Below, piece after piece: positions 32,071 to 32,714 of a stretch of 32,714 nt of DNA; position 1 is the stretch's first letter, and every line of letters begins with the position of its first letter. The position numbers and the translations under genes are program-made. Under the pieces are notes generated by a model. The model worked only from the letters and a program-made list of their open reading frames with translations, was not told the origin of the DNA and did no database searches. Source of the DNA: Candidatus Ornithomonoglobus intestinigallinarum (lineage in GTDB: Bacteria; Bacillota; Clostridia; UBA1381); NCBI GenBank assembly GCA_018715365.1, contig DVLU01000020.1, positions 1 to 32,714 of the forward strand, given 5' to 3'.

Positions 32071-32095
32071 CCGTTCTGCATCTAAAATCGAGCAG
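32056..32095 (-). repeat. Dispersed 40-nt 3'-UTR element, copy 2
   Basis: On the minus strand this matches 6771-6810 at 39 of 40 bases. It lies 54 bases downstream of the zinc-ribbon gene in the sense direction, and its last part is one arm of the multibranched element's outer stem. Confidence 0.85.
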
Positions 32096-32149
32096 CCCTA
32101 TTCCTTGATGGGACAGCTCCCATTCCTTTTCAAGGAGGAAAACTTTTAT

Positions 32150-32668
32150 CTAATTTTCGCCGTCTTCGTCCTCGTCGTATTCTATTTCAAGTTCGATTTT
32201 TGAGTGGCAGTTGGGACATATGATATAGCTGTCATTGTCTATCATGTCAAAATCGATCATAACGTCCTCGCCGCATTTAGGACATTGAAGCTCAAAAAGC
32301 TCGTCGTCTTCATCATCGCCGTCCTCGTCCTCCTCCTCGTCGCCGTCCATATATTCGGCGCCGTAGTCGAGCGAGTCAAAGCCGGGATCGTCCTGCTCAG
32401 ATGAGGGCGGAGCGTCAATGCCGTTAATATCCTCATAGAGCTCGTCGATTTCCGACATTGCGGCAAGAAGCTCGTCATCCATTTCTTCAACACTGCTCTG
32501 TATATCGGAAATATCGTCCGACAGCCTGTTCGTTTCCGAAGCAAGGATGTCGATGATTTCAAGCAGCTGGCAAATAACCTTGCCCTCGTCGCTTTTTTCG
32601 GAAAGCTTTATGCCGTCCGCAACGCCTCTGATATAAGAAATTTTTTTAATAAGCTCCTGATTGTTCAT
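32150..32668 (-). CDS. CD1247-like acidic zinc-ribbon protein
   Basis: 172 residues. Residues 1-45 (NQELIKKISYIRGVADGIKL and EGKVICQLLEIIDILA) match the N-terminal domain of CD1247-type clostridial proteins. A coiled-coil-like helix rich in Asp, Glu and Ser follows to about residue 88, then an extremely acidic stretch around residues 107-125 (DGDEEEDEDGDDEDDE). A C-terminal zinc ribbon (CPKCGED ... CPNCHS) with another acidic tail ends the protein. It is probably cytosolic, with zinc held by four cysteines. Function is unknown. AAAGGAGG lies about 11 bases before ATG on this strand. The promoter is not visible before the window ends. The shared 3' element lies directly downstream. Confidence 0.85.
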   Translation of the reverse strand: MNNQELIKKISYIRGVADGIKLSEKSDEGKVICQLLEIIDILASETNRLSDDISDIQSSVEEMDDELLAAMSEIDELYEDINGIDAPPSSEQDDPGFDSLDYGAEYMDGDEEEDEDGDDEDDELFELQCPKCGEDVMIDFDMIDNDSYIICPNCHSKIELEIEYDEDEDGEN

Positions 32669-32714
32669 GATGCCGAGCCTCCTTTTGTCTGAATTTAATT
32701 TTTATTATTTGTTT

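Larger units (their letters stand above)
31805..32149. other. Structured non-coding region between deoR-type and zinc-ribbon genes
   Basis: This 345-base gap between convergent genes has no gene. It holds a weak AAAAGC/GCTTTT hairpin (31843-31866), a strong terminator (31903-31932), the multibranched element (31956-32070) with its shared flank up to 32095, and a further hairpin of TGGGA/TCCCA inside CCTTGA/TCAAGG (about 32104-32135). Confidence 0.75.

Noticed and set aside
31890-32081. 63-residue minus-strand frame starting MQNGQNAP, with the same first residues readable at 6785 after htpG
   Set aside because: The shared start is inside the 40-nt element and has no ribosome site. The htpG version runs into unrelated bases, and the stems explain the conservation better than coding does.
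1-32714. CRISPR array, tRNA or rRNA genes, integrase or phage genes
   Set aside because: I looked for evenly spaced direct repeats, cloverleaf sequences and integrase-type proteins and saw none.

Overview
The window looks like a chromosomal segment of a strictly anaerobic, Gram-positive-type member of the Clostridia (Firmicutes), probably an uncultured or gut species. The evidence is the set of families present: TrmFO, a CIRCE/HrcA heat-shock operator, an SLH-domain surface protein, a CpsB-type PHP phosphatase, a VanZ-like protein, DUF4830, DUF5662 and CD1247-like proteins, and pta-ackA fermentation. Ribosome binding sites are strong AGGAGG types, promoters are -35/-10 with 17-bp spacers, and isoleucine is often encoded by ATA. 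Species identity is not claimed.

Layout. (1) 1-4733, plus strand: the 3' part of a bacterial microcompartment (BMC) operon. It holds the end of a zinc-type alcohol dehydrogenase, four single-domain hexameric shell proteins, PduL phosphotransacylase, a EutN/CcmL vertex protein, a PduS-like Fe-S flavoprotein and a PduT-like tandem shell protein. The gene order resembles glycyl-radical/1,2-propanediol type BMC loci of Clostridia, but the signature enzyme lies outside the window. (2) 4761-6825: htpG with a perfect CIRCE operator, a sigma-A type promoter and a terminator. (3) 6843-9244, minus strand: pta-ackA, converting acetyl-CoA to acetate and ATP. (4) 9315-13956, plus strand: a Gld-type ABC exporter operon (ATPase, ABC-2 permease, GldG-like protein, DUF4340 protein) interrupted and preceded by dispersed hairpin repeats. 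(5) 14009-22101, minus strand: a large membrane GT-C-like protein, a thioredoxin-fold lipoprotein, trmFO, topA, dprA and a SpoU/TrmH rRNA methyltransferase. (6) 22276-31804, plus strand: ZIP transporter, DUF5662 protein, cardiolipin synthase, DUF4830 protein, VanZ-like protein, CpsB-like phosphatase, SLH protein, AGCS symporter and DeoR-type regulator. (7) 32150-32668, minus strand: an acidic zinc-ribbon protein of the CD1247 type.

How the genes fit together. The BMC would oxidise an aldehyde inside a shell. PduL makes acyl-phosphate, the alcohol dehydrogenase recycles NADH, and PduS with the Fe-S shell protein PduT could pass electrons across the shell. The nearby AckA can turn acyl-phosphate into ATP, while Pta serves the cytosolic acetyl-CoA pool. 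The most unusual material is non-coding. A 40-nt sequence is shared 39/40 by the 3' regions of htpG and of the zinc-ribbon gene, both times in the sense direction. In one place it closes a simple terminator hairpin; in the other a multibranched structure of four hairpins inside a perfect 12-bp stem. A separate two-hairpin repeat occurs nearly identically at 9315-9469 and 13156-13299. The other notable point is a shell protein with a long acidic-then-basic tail ending in an AT-hook-like motif.
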